Shown one piece after another: positions 9,076 through 17,250 of a stretch of 64,000 bases of DNA. The notes under the pieces were generated by a model. The model searched no databases and was not told the DNA's origin. It was given only the letters and a program-made list of their open reading frames with translations. The stretch is taken from assembly GCF_003862475.1 (NCBI RefSeq), contig NZ_RRCO01000002.1:124001-188000 (forward strand), in the 5' to 3' direction. This stretch comes from Lachnoanaerobaculum gingivalis (lineage in GTDB: Bacteria; Bacillota; Clostridia; Lachnospirales; Lachnospiraceae). The first letter of the stretch is position 1, and every line of letters starts with the position of its first letter. Made by a program: the position numbers and the translations under genes.

Positions 9076-9954
9076 TTGATAAAGAGTATGACAGGCTTTG
9101 GAAGAGCCGAAGAAATAACAGGTGATTATAAACTATCTATAGAGATTAAGTCAGTAAACCACAGATATCTGGATTTAAATATAAAAATGCCCAGGAGATT
9201 TTTCCCATTTGAAGCTGAGATAAGAAATATTGTAAAAAAATATGTTTCAAGGGGCAAAGTGGACCTTTTTATCAATTATCTGGACTTTAAAGACAAAGCA
9301 AACGGAGTATATCTGAATAAAAATATTGTAAAAAAGTATTTGGATATAGGATTGGAGCTTTGTAAAGAGTATAGAATAGTTGATGATTTGAAGGTTTCAC
9401 ATCTTTTAAATCTCCCTGATGTAATAAGTATTGACGAGCCTAAGCTTGATGAAGAAGAGATAAAGGCGTTTTTATTTAAGGTATTGGAAGATGCTTGTAA
9501 ATCTTTTTACGATACAAGAGAAGCGGAAGGAGAGAAGTTGTTTGAAGATATAAGTTCAAAGCTTCTACTTCTGTCCTCTACAACAGAGGATATAAAGGAA
9601 AGATATCCTGTAGTTTTGGATGAATATAAAAATAAGCTGTATTTAAAAGTGAATGAACTTTTAAACGGGTCAGGTATAGAAGAAAACAGAATTGCTACAG
9701 AGGTAACACTCTTTGCAGATAAGATATGTGTGGATGAAGAGGTTGTAAGACTTATAAGCCATATAAAAGCTATGTCTGATGAAATGAAACTGGATGTGGG
9801 AATAGGAAGAAAGCTGGATTTTCTCGCTCAGGAAATGAACAGAGAAGCAAATACAATTCTTTCAAAATCAACTGATTTAAATATAGCAAATTATGCTATA
9901 ATATTAAAAACTGAAATAGAAAAAATAAGGGAACAAATTCAAAATATAGAATAG
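9076..9954 (+). CDS. YicC-family endoribonuclease
   Basis: YicC family protein (292 residues); members have been described as endoribonucleases that promote RNA turnover. The conserved N-terminus MIKSMTGFGRAE and the C-terminal EKIREQIQNIE helix are diagnostic. Translation begins at TTG (9076), eight bases after GGAG at 9064-9067; the next ATG (9088) would remove the conserved MIKS. It heads an operon with gmk and rpoZ, an order widely kept in Firmicutes. Confidence 0.92.
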   Translation: MIKSMTGFGRAEEITGDYKLSIEIKSVNHRYLDLNIKMPRRFFPFEAEIRNIVKKYVSRGKVDLFINYLDFKDKANGVYLNKNIVKKYLDIGLELCKEYRIVDDLKVSHLLNLPDVISIDEPKLDEEEIKAFLFKVLEDACKSFYDTREAEGEKLFEDISSKLLLLSSTTEDIKERYPVVLDEYKNKLYLKVNELLNGSGIEENRIATEVTLFADKICVDEEVVRLISHIKAMSDEMKLDVGIGRKLDFLAQEMNREANTILSKSTDLNIANYAIILKTEIEKIREQIQNIE

Positions 9955-9961
9955 AGGAATT

Positions 9962-10594
9962 ATGGCTGACGGAATTTTGGTTGTTGTATCAGGTTTTTCA
10001 GGCTCAGGTAAAGGTACTTTGATGAAAAAGCTGCTGTCAGAATATGATGAGTATGCATTGTCTGTCTCTGCTACAACAAGAGCTCCAAGAACGGGAGAGG
10101 TAGAAGGAAGAGAATATTTTTTTAAAAGCAAAGAAGATTTTGAAAAACTTATAGAAAATGATGAGCTGATAGAGTACGCATCATTTTGTAATAATTACTA
10201 CGGTACACCAAGAGATTATGTGCTGGAGCAAAGAAAGAACGGAAAGAATGTGATTCTGGAAATAGAAGTACAGGGTGCTCTAAAGGTAAAGGAAAAGTAT
10301 CCTGATACAATGCTTATCTTTGTAACACCGCCGGATGCTCATACACTGAGGGACAGGCTTGTAGGCAGGGGAACCGAGTGTGAGAAGGATATAAAAGCGA
10401 GACTGCGTCAGGCAACGAAAGAAGCTGATTGCATGAGCAAGTACGATTATGTTGTTATAAATGATGATTTGGAAAGGGCGGTAAAAGAGCTCAATGAGAT
10501 CATTTCACACCGTGGAGATATAAAGTCAAATAATACAGATTTTATTAAGAAGATAAAAGAAGATTTAAACAGGATTTTTATGGAGGAAGAATAA
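9962..10594 (+). CDS. gmk: Guanylate kinase
   Basis: Phosphorylates GMP to GDP using ATP, in the cytoplasm. The 210-residue chain has the P-loop GFSGSGKGT (residues 11-19), the GMP-binding SATTRAPRTGEVEGREYFF segment and the IEVQGAL strand. The gene lies seven bases after yicC, and its stop is followed directly by the rpoZ ATG, with the rpoZ ribosome site inside its last codons. Length is usual for the family. Confidence 0.97.
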   Translation: MADGILVVVSGFSGSGKGTLMKKLLSEYDEYALSVSATTRAPRTGEVEGREYFFKSKEDFEKLIENDELIEYASFCNNYYGTPRDYVLEQRKNGKNVILEIEVQGALKVKEKYPDTMLIFVTPPDAHTLRDRLVGRGTECEKDIKARLRQATKEADCMSKYDYVVINDDLERAVKELNEIISHRGDIKSNNTDFIKKIKEDLNRIFMEEE

Positions 10595-10840
10595 ATGTTA
10601 CACCCATCATACAGTGAACTTATTAATGTTGCAAATGCGGACGTAGATCCGGGCGAGGCACCTGTAGTACAGAGCAGATATTCAATTGTAATTGCAAGTG
10701 CAAAGAGAGCAAGACAGATTATTGACGGTGAAATACCTGAGGTGAAGGCTGACGGAAAGAAACCTCTTTCTATTGCGGTTGAAGAGCTGTTTGAGCAGAA
10801 GGTCAGAATAACAAATGATGATCCTAATAACGAAGCTTAA
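10595..10840 (+). CDS. rpoZ: RNA polymerase omega subunit
   Basis: Small subunit (81 residues) that helps assemble and stabilise RNA polymerase. It begins MLHPSYSELINVANAD and contains SRYSIVIASAKRARQI, the conserved helix that contacts the beta-prime subunit. It starts at the base after the gmk stop; GGAGGAAG in the end of gmk serves as ribosome site. The yicC-gmk-rpoZ order supports the call. A terminator follows. Confidence 0.95.
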   Translation: MLHPSYSELINVANADVDPGEAPVVQSRYSIVIASAKRARQIIDGEIPEVKADGKKPLSIAVEELFEQKVRITNDDPNNEA

Positions 10841-10855
10841 GAATCATTTTGATTT

Positions 10856-10880
10856 GCCATCATTTTCATGATGGCTTTTT
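10856..10880 (+). terminator. Rho-independent terminator after rpoZ
   Basis: GCCATCAT-TTTC-ATGATGGC followed by five T bases: an 8-base-pair perfect stem with a tetraloop. Confidence 0.92.
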
Positions 10881-10912
10881 ATTAATATTAGGATTTATAT
10901 TGAAAGGTTTAT

Positions 10913-12235
10913 ATGAAGATGTCAATGGTGTCACTTGGATGTGACAAAAATACAGTGGATTCAGAGATGATGCTGGGTCTGATGAATGAAAAGGGATTTG
11001 AATACACAGATATTGATGAAGAAGCGGAGATAATGATAATCAATACTTGCGGTTTTATACAGTCCGCAAAAGAAGAAAGTATAAATGCTATCTTGGAAGC
11101 GGCAAGATTAAAAGAAGAAGGTGCACTTAAGGCATTGATAGTTACAGGCTGTCTGGCTCAAAGATACAAGGATGAGATAATAAAAGAAATACCTGAGGTA
11201 GACGCTCTTCTTGGTACATCAAGCTTTGATAAGATAGTTGAAACTGTGGAAGATGTACTTGGTGGAGAGATAAAAAATGAGTTTCTTGACCTTGACAGAT
11301 TGCCTTCCATTTCAAATAAGAGAAAAAATTCCACAGGCGGATACTATGCATATTTGAAGATTGCGGAAGGTTGTAATAAAAACTGTACATATTGCATTAT
11401 TCCGTCATTACGTGGTAATTACAGAAGTTATCCTATGGATGATTTAATTGCTCAGGCAAAGGATTTGGCCGCACTTGGAATAAAGGAGCTGATTTTGGTA
11501 GCTCAGGAGACTACACTTTACGGTTTAGACCTTTACGGTGAGAAGAGCTTACCTAAACTTTTAAAGGAGCTTGCAAAGGTTGACGGTATAGAGTGGATAA
11601 GAATACTTTATTGCTATCCTGAAGAGATTACAGATGAACTTATAGAGGTTATTGCAAATGAAGATAAGGTTTGTAAGTATTTGGATATACCGATACAGCA
11701 TGCTTCAGACAATATACTAAGAAGAATGGCAAGAAGAACTTCACATGACGATTTGGTAAATATTATAGGTAAGCTTAGAAAGAATATACCGGATATTACA
11801 CTTAGAACCACAATAATATCAGGATTCCCGGGTGAGACTGAAGAAGATCTTGAGACTGTAATTGATTTTATCAAGAAGATGAAGTTTGAAAGACTGGGTG
11901 TTTTCACATACAGTGAAGAAGAAGGTACGGTTGCGGCAGGCTTTGAAAATCAAATCGATGAAGAAGAAAAAGAGGCCAGAAGAGATCGAATAATGAGAGT
12001 CCAGCAGGAAATCTCCGAAAAGAATCTTGAAAAAATGGTCGGAAAGACATTTAATGTACTTATAGAGGGCAGACTTCCTGAGGAAAATGTATATATAGGA
12101 AGAACATATATGGATGTTCCGGGTGTGGACGGATATGTTTTTGTAAATACAGATAGAGATTTTATGACCGGAGATTTTTGTGATGTAATCATAACAGGTT
12201 CATCCGAGTATGATTTGATAGGAGATGCAATATGA
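10913..12235 (+). CDS. rimO: Ribosomal protein S12 methylthiotransferase RimO
   Basis: Radical-SAM enzyme that methylthiolates the conserved aspartate of ribosomal protein S12. The 440-residue chain has the N-terminal iron-sulfur cysteines Cys10 (VSLGCDKNTVDSE), Cys46 and Cys80, the radical-SAM CxxxCxxC at Cys154, Cys158 and Cys161, and a C-terminal TRAM domain. The SLGCDKNTVDSE start separates it from MiaB. It overlaps pgsA by four bases (ATGA), an arrangement common in Clostridia. Confidence 0.95.
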   Translation: MKMSMVSLGCDKNTVDSEMMLGLMNEKGFEYTDIDEEAEIMIINTCGFIQSAKEESINAILEAARLKEEGALKALIVTGCLAQRYKDEIIKEIPEVDALLGTSSFDKIVETVEDVLGGEIKNEFLDLDRLPSISNKRKNSTGGYYAYLKIAEGCNKNCTYCIIPSLRGNYRSYPMDDLIAQAKDLAALGIKELILVAQETTLYGLDLYGEKSLPKLLKELAKVDGIEWIRILYCYPEEITDELIEVIANEDKVCKYLDIPIQHASDNILRRMARRTSHDDLVNIIGKLRKNIPDITLRTTIISGFPGETEEDLETVIDFIKKMKFERLGVFTYSEEEGTVAAGFENQIDEEEKEARRDRIMRVQQEISEKNLEKMVGKTFNVLIEGRLPEENVYIGRTYMDVPGVDGYVFVNTDRDFMTGDFCDVIITGSSEYDLIGDAI

Positions 12236-12771
12236 ATTTGCCAAATAAATTGACGGTTTTAAGAGTGCTGCTTATACCTTTCTTTGTAGCAAGCCTTTTA
12301 TTTAAAGGTGGAGAAGATTATAAGTTCAGAATAATTGCGCTTATTATATTTGCTGTTGCGGCACTTACAGATACTTTGGACGGAATGATTGCCAGAAAAT
12401 ATAATCTGATTACAGATTTCGGAAAGTTTATGGACCCGCTTGCGGATAAGGTGTTGGTATGCTCAGGGCTTATTTGTTTTGTGGAGCTTAGACAGTTGAG
12501 TTCTGTTATTGTGCTTATTGTTATAGCAAGAGAGTTTATAATAAGCGGTATAAGGCTTGTGGCTTCCGACAACGGCGTGGTTATTGCGGCTGCAATGTCG
12601 GGAAAGTTAAAAACTGTTGTACAGATGGTTACCGTTATTTTACTGATATTAAATCTGCCACAGCTAAGTATGATAACAAATATTTTTATTATCTTGATGC
12701 TTTTCCTTACAATATTTTCTCTTTGTGAGTATATTATCAAGAATAAGAATGTTATAATGAGCAGTAAGTAA
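12232..12771 (+). CDS. pgsA: CDP-diacylglycerol--glycerol-3-phosphate phosphatidyltransferase
   Basis: Membrane enzyme that makes phosphatidylglycerol phosphate, the first committed step to phosphatidylglycerol and cardiolipin. The 179-residue chain has the CDP-alcohol phosphotransferase motif with Asp47, Asp50-Gly51, Ala54-Arg55, Gly64, Asp68 and Asp72, and about five membrane helices. It overlaps rimO by four bases and is followed 24 bases later by the cinA-like gene; rimO-pgsA-cinA is a conserved order in Firmicutes. Cardiolipin synthase, acting later in the same pathway, is encoded at 27044. Confidence 0.95.
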   Translation: MNLPNKLTVLRVLLIPFFVASLLFKGGEDYKFRIIALIIFAVAALTDTLDGMIARKYNLITDFGKFMDPLADKVLVCSGLICFVELRQLSSVIVLIVIAREFIISGIRLVASDNGVVIAAAMSGKLKTVVQMVTVILLILNLPQLSMITNIFIILMLFLTIFSLCEYIIKNKNVIMSSK

Positions 12772-12795
12772 TAATCATTATATAAAGGAGTGGAA

Positions 12796-13524
12796 ATGGA
12801 TACTGTTACCAGAAATAAGACAATAAAACTTATAGGAATAAATGAAGCCGAGATAAGAACTTCTATTTTAGACTTGATTGATAATGAAGATGTGAAAATT
12901 GAAATAAAACCTTTTGATGCTAAAACTTATATTATTCTCTCAGCCGATGCGGATACCGAAGAGGCTGCCAAAGATTTGATAAAGCCTGTCTCAAAGGAAA
13001 TAAAAAGAAGATTCGGAAAATATATTTATTCGACAAAGGAAAAAATAACTCTTGAAATGAGTGTGGTAAATCTTCTTGAAAAGAACGAACTCACAATTTC
13101 TACAGCCGAGTCATGTACAGGAGGACTTTTGGCAGGAAGACTTATAAATGTACCCGGAGTTTCGGACGTATATAAAGAGGGATTTATTACATATACAAAT
13201 AAGGCAAAGAGAAAAACTCTCGGTGTAAATAAATCAACTCTGAAAAAATACGGAGCGGTAAGTGAGCAGACGGCAAAAGAGATGGCTGTAGGTGCGGCTC
13301 TTGCGGCAGATACAGATATAAGTATATCTGTAACCGGTATTGCAGGTCCTGACGGAGGAACAAATGAGAAGCCTGTAGGACTTGTATATGTAGGAGTTTG
13401 TATAAAGGATATTGTACATGTAGAGAAGTTCAGATTCTCAGGTGACAGAGCCAATGTCAGGGAGCAAACAGTTATTTCCGCACTTGGCTTACTGAGAAAA
13501 TGCATTTTGGAACATTTCTCTTAA
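12796..13524 (+). CDS. CinA/PncC-type amidase lacking the MoCF domain
   Basis: C-terminal half of a CinA protein (242 residues). PncC-type domains deamidate nicotinamide mononucleotide to recycle pyridine nucleotide. The TAESCTGG active-site motif is at residues 103-110 and SVTGIAGPDGGT lies further on. Residues 7-80 match the KH-like linker domain that normally sits between the N-terminal molybdopterin-binding-like domain and PncC in full CinA, ending in the typical FGKYIYS. The whole MoCF-type N-terminal domain, about 170 residues, is absent and no trace remains in the 24-base gap after pgsA. The ATG at 12796 follows AGGAG at 12786-12790; the GTG at 12790 would overlap that ribosome site. 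Position after rimO-pgsA supports descent from full CinA. Confidence 0.88.
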   Translation: MDTVTRNKTIKLIGINEAEIRTSILDLIDNEDVKIEIKPFDAKTYIILSADADTEEAAKDLIKPVSKEIKRRFGKYIYSTKEKITLEMSVVNLLEKNELTISTAESCTGGLLAGRLINVPGVSDVYKEGFITYTNKAKRKTLGVNKSTLKKYGAVSEQTAKEMAVGAALAADTDISISVTGIAGPDGGTNEKPVGLVYVGVCIKDIVHVEKFRFSGDRANVREQTVISALGLLRKCILEHFS

Positions 13525-13558
13525 GAAAGGGACAGATATTTAGGTATCAAGGTAGATT

Positions 13559-13870
13559 ATGGTATTTTCAAAAAAGATATATCTCTCACCGGATATAAAA
13601 CAAGACTATAGAAAATATATGAGAATGCTGAAATTTAATAAACCCGGTTTTTTATTACACCTTGTGGTATTTCTTGAGGGAGAAGAGACACTCTCGCTTG
13701 TGCACAATTCCATATTTTTGAACAATTACAGAAAGACTGATGCTCTTATAGTGGGTCTTGCTCTCGGTAAAAAGTCCGGAATAGAGCTTATCTCAAATAT
13801 AGTCGAAGATACCTATAGAACAAGAAAAGATTTTGAGTATTACAGCTTTTTTAAAATGGAGGAAGTATGA
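13559..13870 (+). CDS. Conserved hypothetical protein, 103 residues
   Basis: Small soluble protein I do not recognise by family name. It has no signal peptide or membrane segment and begins MVFSKKIYLSPDIK. An alternating hydrophobic and charged pattern (FLLHLVVFLEGEE, ALIVGLALGKKSGIELI) suggests a compact alpha/beta fold. AAGG at 13549-13552 precedes the ATG, and the stop overlaps the start of the DUF2953 gene by four bases, so the two are co-translated. The function may relate to that partner. Confidence 0.7.
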   Translation: MVFSKKIYLSPDIKQDYRKYMRMLKFNKPGFLLHLVVFLEGEETLSLVHNSIFLNNYRKTDALIVGLALGKKSGIELISNIVEDTYRTRKDFEYYSFFKMEEV

Positions 13871-14724
13871 TCGGTGTACTGCTCACGGCATTGAAAATTA
13901 TAGGTATTGTCATACTCGCAATCATCGCTTTGGCATTACTGATTATACTGATGGTACTTTTTATTCCTATAAGATACAGGGGTAAGATATATTTTAAAGA
14001 AGTACCTGATATAGCATTAAGTGTAACATGGTTTTTTAAATTTTTATCTTTAAATATTACATACAAAGACGGACTTGATATTATAGGCAAGGCGGGATGG
14101 CTTTTTAAAGTATATTCAAATCATGATGATGACACTGATACAAATAAAGAAATAGAAGATTACGAATCAAAAGTTGAAGAAACTGTAGATACGGTTAATG
14201 AAAATAAAAAAGATGATATTACTTTAGAGAATACAAAGAAAGTTGATGTTTTAGAAGTCGATAATAAAATAAAAGAGCTGGATAAACAAGAAAAGAAACA
14301 ATCAAAAAAGAAAAAAAGTAAGTCTAATAAAAAGAAAAGCTCAGCTAAGAAAGAAAGTAAACTTGATAAGCTTGTAAATAAAGCAAAGGATATTCATTAT
14401 TTACTTACTGAAGAGGAAAACAAGAAAACTCTTTTATTAATGCTTGAAAAAACCAAAAATCTTTTGGTACATATATTACCAAAAAAAATAGTCGGATTTT
14501 TCAAATTCGGTTTTGATGACCCTTCCACAACAGGGCAGGTACTTGAGGCGGTGGCAATATTCTATCCGCTTTATAGAGATGATTTTAAGATAGTACCTAT
14601 GTTTTATGATGAAATCATAGAAGTGGATATATCTTTTAAAGGAAGACTTAGAGTTTTCTATGCTCTTTATATAGGGTTGATTCTATGGTTAAATAAGAAG
14701 AAAATAAAAACAAGGCCCCAATAA
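13867..14724 (+). CDS. DUF2953 membrane-anchored protein
   Basis: 285-residue protein with one N-terminal membrane helix (about residues 8-35) followed by a YRGKIYFKEVPDIALSVTWFF segment, then a Lys/Glu-rich low-complexity linker (about 85-170), and a C-terminal FKFGFDDPSTTGQ block typical of DUF2953. In many Firmicutes the family neighbours YtfJ/GerW, a sporulation protein, but YtfJ is not here. The lysine-rich spacer is unusually long and is likely disordered. Its function is unknown. Confidence 0.78.
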   Translation: MIGVLLTALKIIGIVILAIIALALLIILMVLFIPIRYRGKIYFKEVPDIALSVTWFFKFLSLNITYKDGLDIIGKAGWLFKVYSNHDDDTDTNKEIEDYESKVEETVDTVNENKKDDITLENTKKVDVLEVDNKIKELDKQEKKQSKKKKSKSNKKKSSAKKESKLDKLVNKAKDIHYLLTEEENKKTLLLMLEKTKNLLVHILPKKIVGFFKFGFDDPSTTGQVLEAVAIFYPLYRDDFKIVPMFYDEIIEVDISFKGRLRVFYALYIGLILWLNKKKIKTRPQ

Positions 14725-14737
14725 GGGCCTTTATTTT
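14712..14737 (+). terminator. Terminator overlapping the DUF2953 stop codon
   Basis: AAGGCCC at 14712-14718 pairs with GGGCCTT at 14725-14731, followed by TATTTT. The TAA stop is within the loop. Confidence 0.75.
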
Positions 14738-14761
14738 AAAAAAGCATGTTTTGGAGAAAAT

Positions 14762-15103
14762 ATGAATATACAGATATTTGGAACTAATAAGTCTTCAGAC
14801 ACCAAGAAGGCTGTCAGATTTTTTAAGGAAAGAAATATAAAGTTTCAACTTGTAGACATGAAGGAAAAGGGCTTATCAAAGGGTGAGTTTACTTCAGTAA
14901 TGCAGGCGGTAGGCGGATTTGAAAATATGCTTGATGAAAAATGCAAGGACAGTGAAACTCTTACTTTGATAAACTATCTTTCCGAGGAAGATAAAATACC
15001 TAAAATCTTAGAAAATCAGCAGGTACTAAGGTTTCCGATAGTAAGAAACGGTAAGGAAGCAACTATAGGGTATGCACCTGAAGTATGGAAAGGATGGTCA
15101 TAG
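14762..15103 (+). CDS. ArsC/Spx-family thioredoxin-fold protein without catalytic Cys
   Basis: 113-residue member of the ArsC/Spx family, shown by MNIQIFGTNKSSDTKKAV at the start, the middle LVDMKEKGLSKGEF segment and a C-terminal LRFPIVRNGKEATIGY cis-Pro region. Enzymes of this family use a Cys at the position after Lys10; here it is Ser (NKSSDTKK), and no other N-terminal Cys is present, so classical arsenate reductase chemistry is unlikely. It overlaps the next gene's GTG start by one base and may be co-expressed with the folate genes. Role unknown; an Spx-like binding role is possible. Confidence 0.8.
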   Translation: MNIQIFGTNKSSDTKKAVRFFKERNIKFQLVDMKEKGLSKGEFTSVMQAVGGFENMLDEKCKDSETLTLINYLSEEDKIPKILENQQVLRFPIVRNGKEATIGYAPEVWKGWS

Positions 15104-15732
15104 TGAATACAGCCGGATATAAAATATATGAATATATAAATGAACTTGGCTCCAAGGCTCCTGTACCCGGAGGCGGAGGCGCAAGTGCCGTTGCAGGAGC
15201 ACTATCAGCGGCTCTTGCCGGCATGGTCTGTAATCTTACAGTAGGCAAGAAGAGCTATATGGCAGTGGAAGATGATATAAAAAAAATATTGGAAGATATG
15301 AATAAGCATATGGAAAGTTTTGTAAAGCTTTCAGATAAGGATGCCGAAGTTTTTTATCCGCTTTCACAGGCATATGGCTTTAAACCGCAAAATGATGAGG
15401 AAAAGAAATTGCATGAAGAAAATATGGAAAAGCTTCTTTTTGATGCGGCCATGGTTCCGCTTGATATTATGAAAGAGGCTTATGGTATGCTTGGTGCCAT
15501 TGATTTTCTTGCAAAAAAGGGCTCAAAGCTTGCCGTATCAGATGCCGGTGTGGCGGTAAGTATGCTTAGAAGTGCGGTATGCGGTGCTATGATGAATGTA
15601 GTAATAAATGTAAGGTATATGAAGAATAGACCTAAAGCTCAAAATCTTATGGATGAAGCAAGTGAATTACTTGAAAACACTATGAATAAGGCAGATATTA
15701 TATACAGAGAAGTTTTGGAGGTACTTTTGTGA
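15103..15732 (+). CDS. fchA: Cyclodeaminase/cyclohydrolase family protein (methenyl-THF cyclohydrolase)
   Basis: FTCD_C-type enzyme of one-carbon metabolism: methenyltetrahydrofolate cyclohydrolase or formimino-THF cyclodeaminase. The glycine-rich KAPVPGGGGASAVAGALSAA segment and the all-helical remainder are typical. GTG at 15103 is taken as start (209 residues), with AAAGG at 15089-15093; the in-frame ATGs at 15085 and 15094 lie in or before that ribosome site. It overlaps folD by four bases (GTGA), which supports a joint role in interconverting methylene-, methenyl- and formyl-THF. Confidence 0.88.
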   Translation: MNTAGYKIYEYINELGSKAPVPGGGGASAVAGALSAALAGMVCNLTVGKKSYMAVEDDIKKILEDMNKHMESFVKLSDKDAEVFYPLSQAYGFKPQNDEEKKLHEENMEKLLFDAAMVPLDIMKEAYGMLGAIDFLAKKGSKLAVSDAGVAVSMLRSAVCGAMMNVVINVRYMKNRPKAQNLMDEASELLENTMNKADIIYREVLEVLL

Positions 15733-16568
15733 TTTTATTATATGGGGCAGACACAGCTGAGAAAATAAAAGAGGAAATTTCAGGAATGCTTTCAGAACTT
15801 AAAGGTTATACTCCAACTCTTGGGATAGTCAGAATAGGATCAAATCCTTCAGATATTTCATATGAGAAAGGTGCTGTAAAAAAGATGGAGTCTCTTTCAT
15901 TAAATACAAAAGTATTTGAATTTGATGAAAATATTTCATCGGATGATTTTATAGACGAGTTTAAGAAGATAAATGAAGATGATGAAATTGACGGAATTTT
16001 GCTTTTCAGACCTTTGCCTGAGCATATAGATGAGAAGAAGGTTATAGAGGTGCTGGATGAGAGAAAAGATTTGGACGGTATTTCATATAAAAATATAGCA
16101 AAGGTTTTTGCAGGAGATGAAAGCGGATTTGCACCATGCACAGCAAAGGCAGTAATAAAAATACTTGAAAGCAATAATATAGAACTTGAAGGAAAGAATG
16201 TAGTTGTACTTGGGCGAAGTATGGTAATAGGTAAGCCTGTAGCTATGCTTGCAATTCAAAAAAATGCTACAGTAACACTTTGTCATTCAAAAACCGCTGA
16301 TTTGAAAAAAGTATGTAAAAATGCCGATATTTTAATAGTTGCAATAGGCAGAGCAAAGATGATAAATGACGATTATATAGGAGAAGATGCTGTTGTAATT
16401 GACGTAGGTATAAATTTCTTTGAAGGAAAGCTTTGCGGAGATGTGGACCTTGAAAATGTAAAAAATGCCGCTATGGCAACACCGGTTCCCAAAGGTGTAG
16501 GGGCTGTGACCACGTCCGTATTGGCACAACATCTTGTGATTTCCGCTTTAAAAAAGAGACTGTATTAA
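15729..16568 (+). CDS. folD: Methylenetetrahydrofolate dehydrogenase/cyclohydrolase FolD
   Basis: Bifunctional cytoplasmic enzyme (279 residues) that oxidises 5,10-methylene-THF with NAD(P)+ and hydrolyses methenyl-THF. SYEKGAVKKMESL carries the catalytic lysine region; VVVLGRSMVIGKPVAM is the nucleotide-binding loop; ATPVPKGVGAVTTS is the C-terminal signature. GTG at 15729 follows GGAGGT. Having both FolD and FchA in one operon may mean that FolD works mainly as dehydrogenase here; this is inference. Confidence 0.95.
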   Translation: MILLYGADTAEKIKEEISGMLSELKGYTPTLGIVRIGSNPSDISYEKGAVKKMESLSLNTKVFEFDENISSDDFIDEFKKINEDDEIDGILLFRPLPEHIDEKKVIEVLDERKDLDGISYKNIAKVFAGDESGFAPCTAKAVIKILESNNIELEGKNVVVLGRSMVIGKPVAMLAIQKNATVTLCHSKTADLKKVCKNADILIVAIGRAKMINDDYIGEDAVVIDVGINFFEGKLCGDVDLENVKNAAMATPVPKGVGAVTTSVLAQHLVISALKKRLY

Positions 16569-16653
16569 ATACTTAATATTTTAGATACTTGTTTTTAACA
16601 TTTTATTTGCTAGAATATAATTATACTTACAAGGCTTTCTTAAGGAGAAAGCT

Positions 16654-17241
16654 ATGAAAAAGATTTTTTTAATAATATTTTTAACGATTTTATTAACATC
16701 TTGTAAAAAAGATTCCGATATAGAGTTTGGGAAAAATATTGAAACCGAGACCGAAGAAGTTGTTACAAAGAGCTTAACCAAAGAGAGTGAATCCGCTACC
16801 GTAACTTTGGAAGAATATATAGATGTATTTATTTCGGGATGTGTGAATAACCCTGATGTATATACGTTGAAAAAGGGCTCAATAATAAAAGATGCTGTCG
16901 AAATGGCGGGAGGCTTCAGTGAAAATGCATGCAGGGATTATGTAAACTTGGCAAAAAAGCTTGAACCGAGTGAACATATAATAATTCCAAGTCAGGATGA
17001 AGCCAAAGAACTAAATCCTGTGCAGGTTGAAGATGCTCCAAACAGCAGTTCTCTTGTAAATATCAATAAGGCTTCAAAGGAAGAACTTATGAGTTTACCG
17101 GGAATCGGAGAGAGAAAAGCTGAAGCTATAATAAAGTATAGAAACTCTAAATCTTTTTCAAATATTGAAGATATAATGAATATATCGGGAATAAAAGAAG
17201 CGGCATTTAGTAAGATTAAAGATAAGATTTGTATAAATTAG
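16654..17241 (+). CDS. ComEA-like DNA-binding lipoprotein
   Basis: 195-residue exported protein with a lipobox (LLTSC, Cys17), an SLBB-type domain (about 50-115) and a C-terminal helix-hairpin-helix pair (VNINKASKEELMSLPGIG and FSNIEDIMNISGIK). ComEA receptors bind double-stranded DNA at the cell surface during natural transformation. ComEA is usually held by a membrane helix; here a lipid anchor is predicted instead. No comEB or comEC lies adjacent. It is followed nine bases later by a response regulator. TATAAT at 16616-16621 may be its promoter, but the -35 is poor. Confidence 0.82.
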   Translation: MKKIFLIIFLTILLTSCKKDSDIEFGKNIETETEEVVTKSLTKESESATVTLEEYIDVFISGCVNNPDVYTLKKGSIIKDAVEMAGGFSENACRDYVNLAKKLEPSEHIIIPSQDEAKELNPVQVEDAPNSSSLVNINKASKEELMSLPGIGERKAEAIIKYRNSKSFSNIEDIMNISGIKEAAFSKIKDKICIN

Positions 17242-17250
17242 GAGTAAATA

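Noticed and set aside
13867-14724. DUF2953 gene as part of a sporulation (YtfJ/GerW) pair
   Set aside because: No ytfJ gene lies next to it, and no other sporulation gene is seen nearby.
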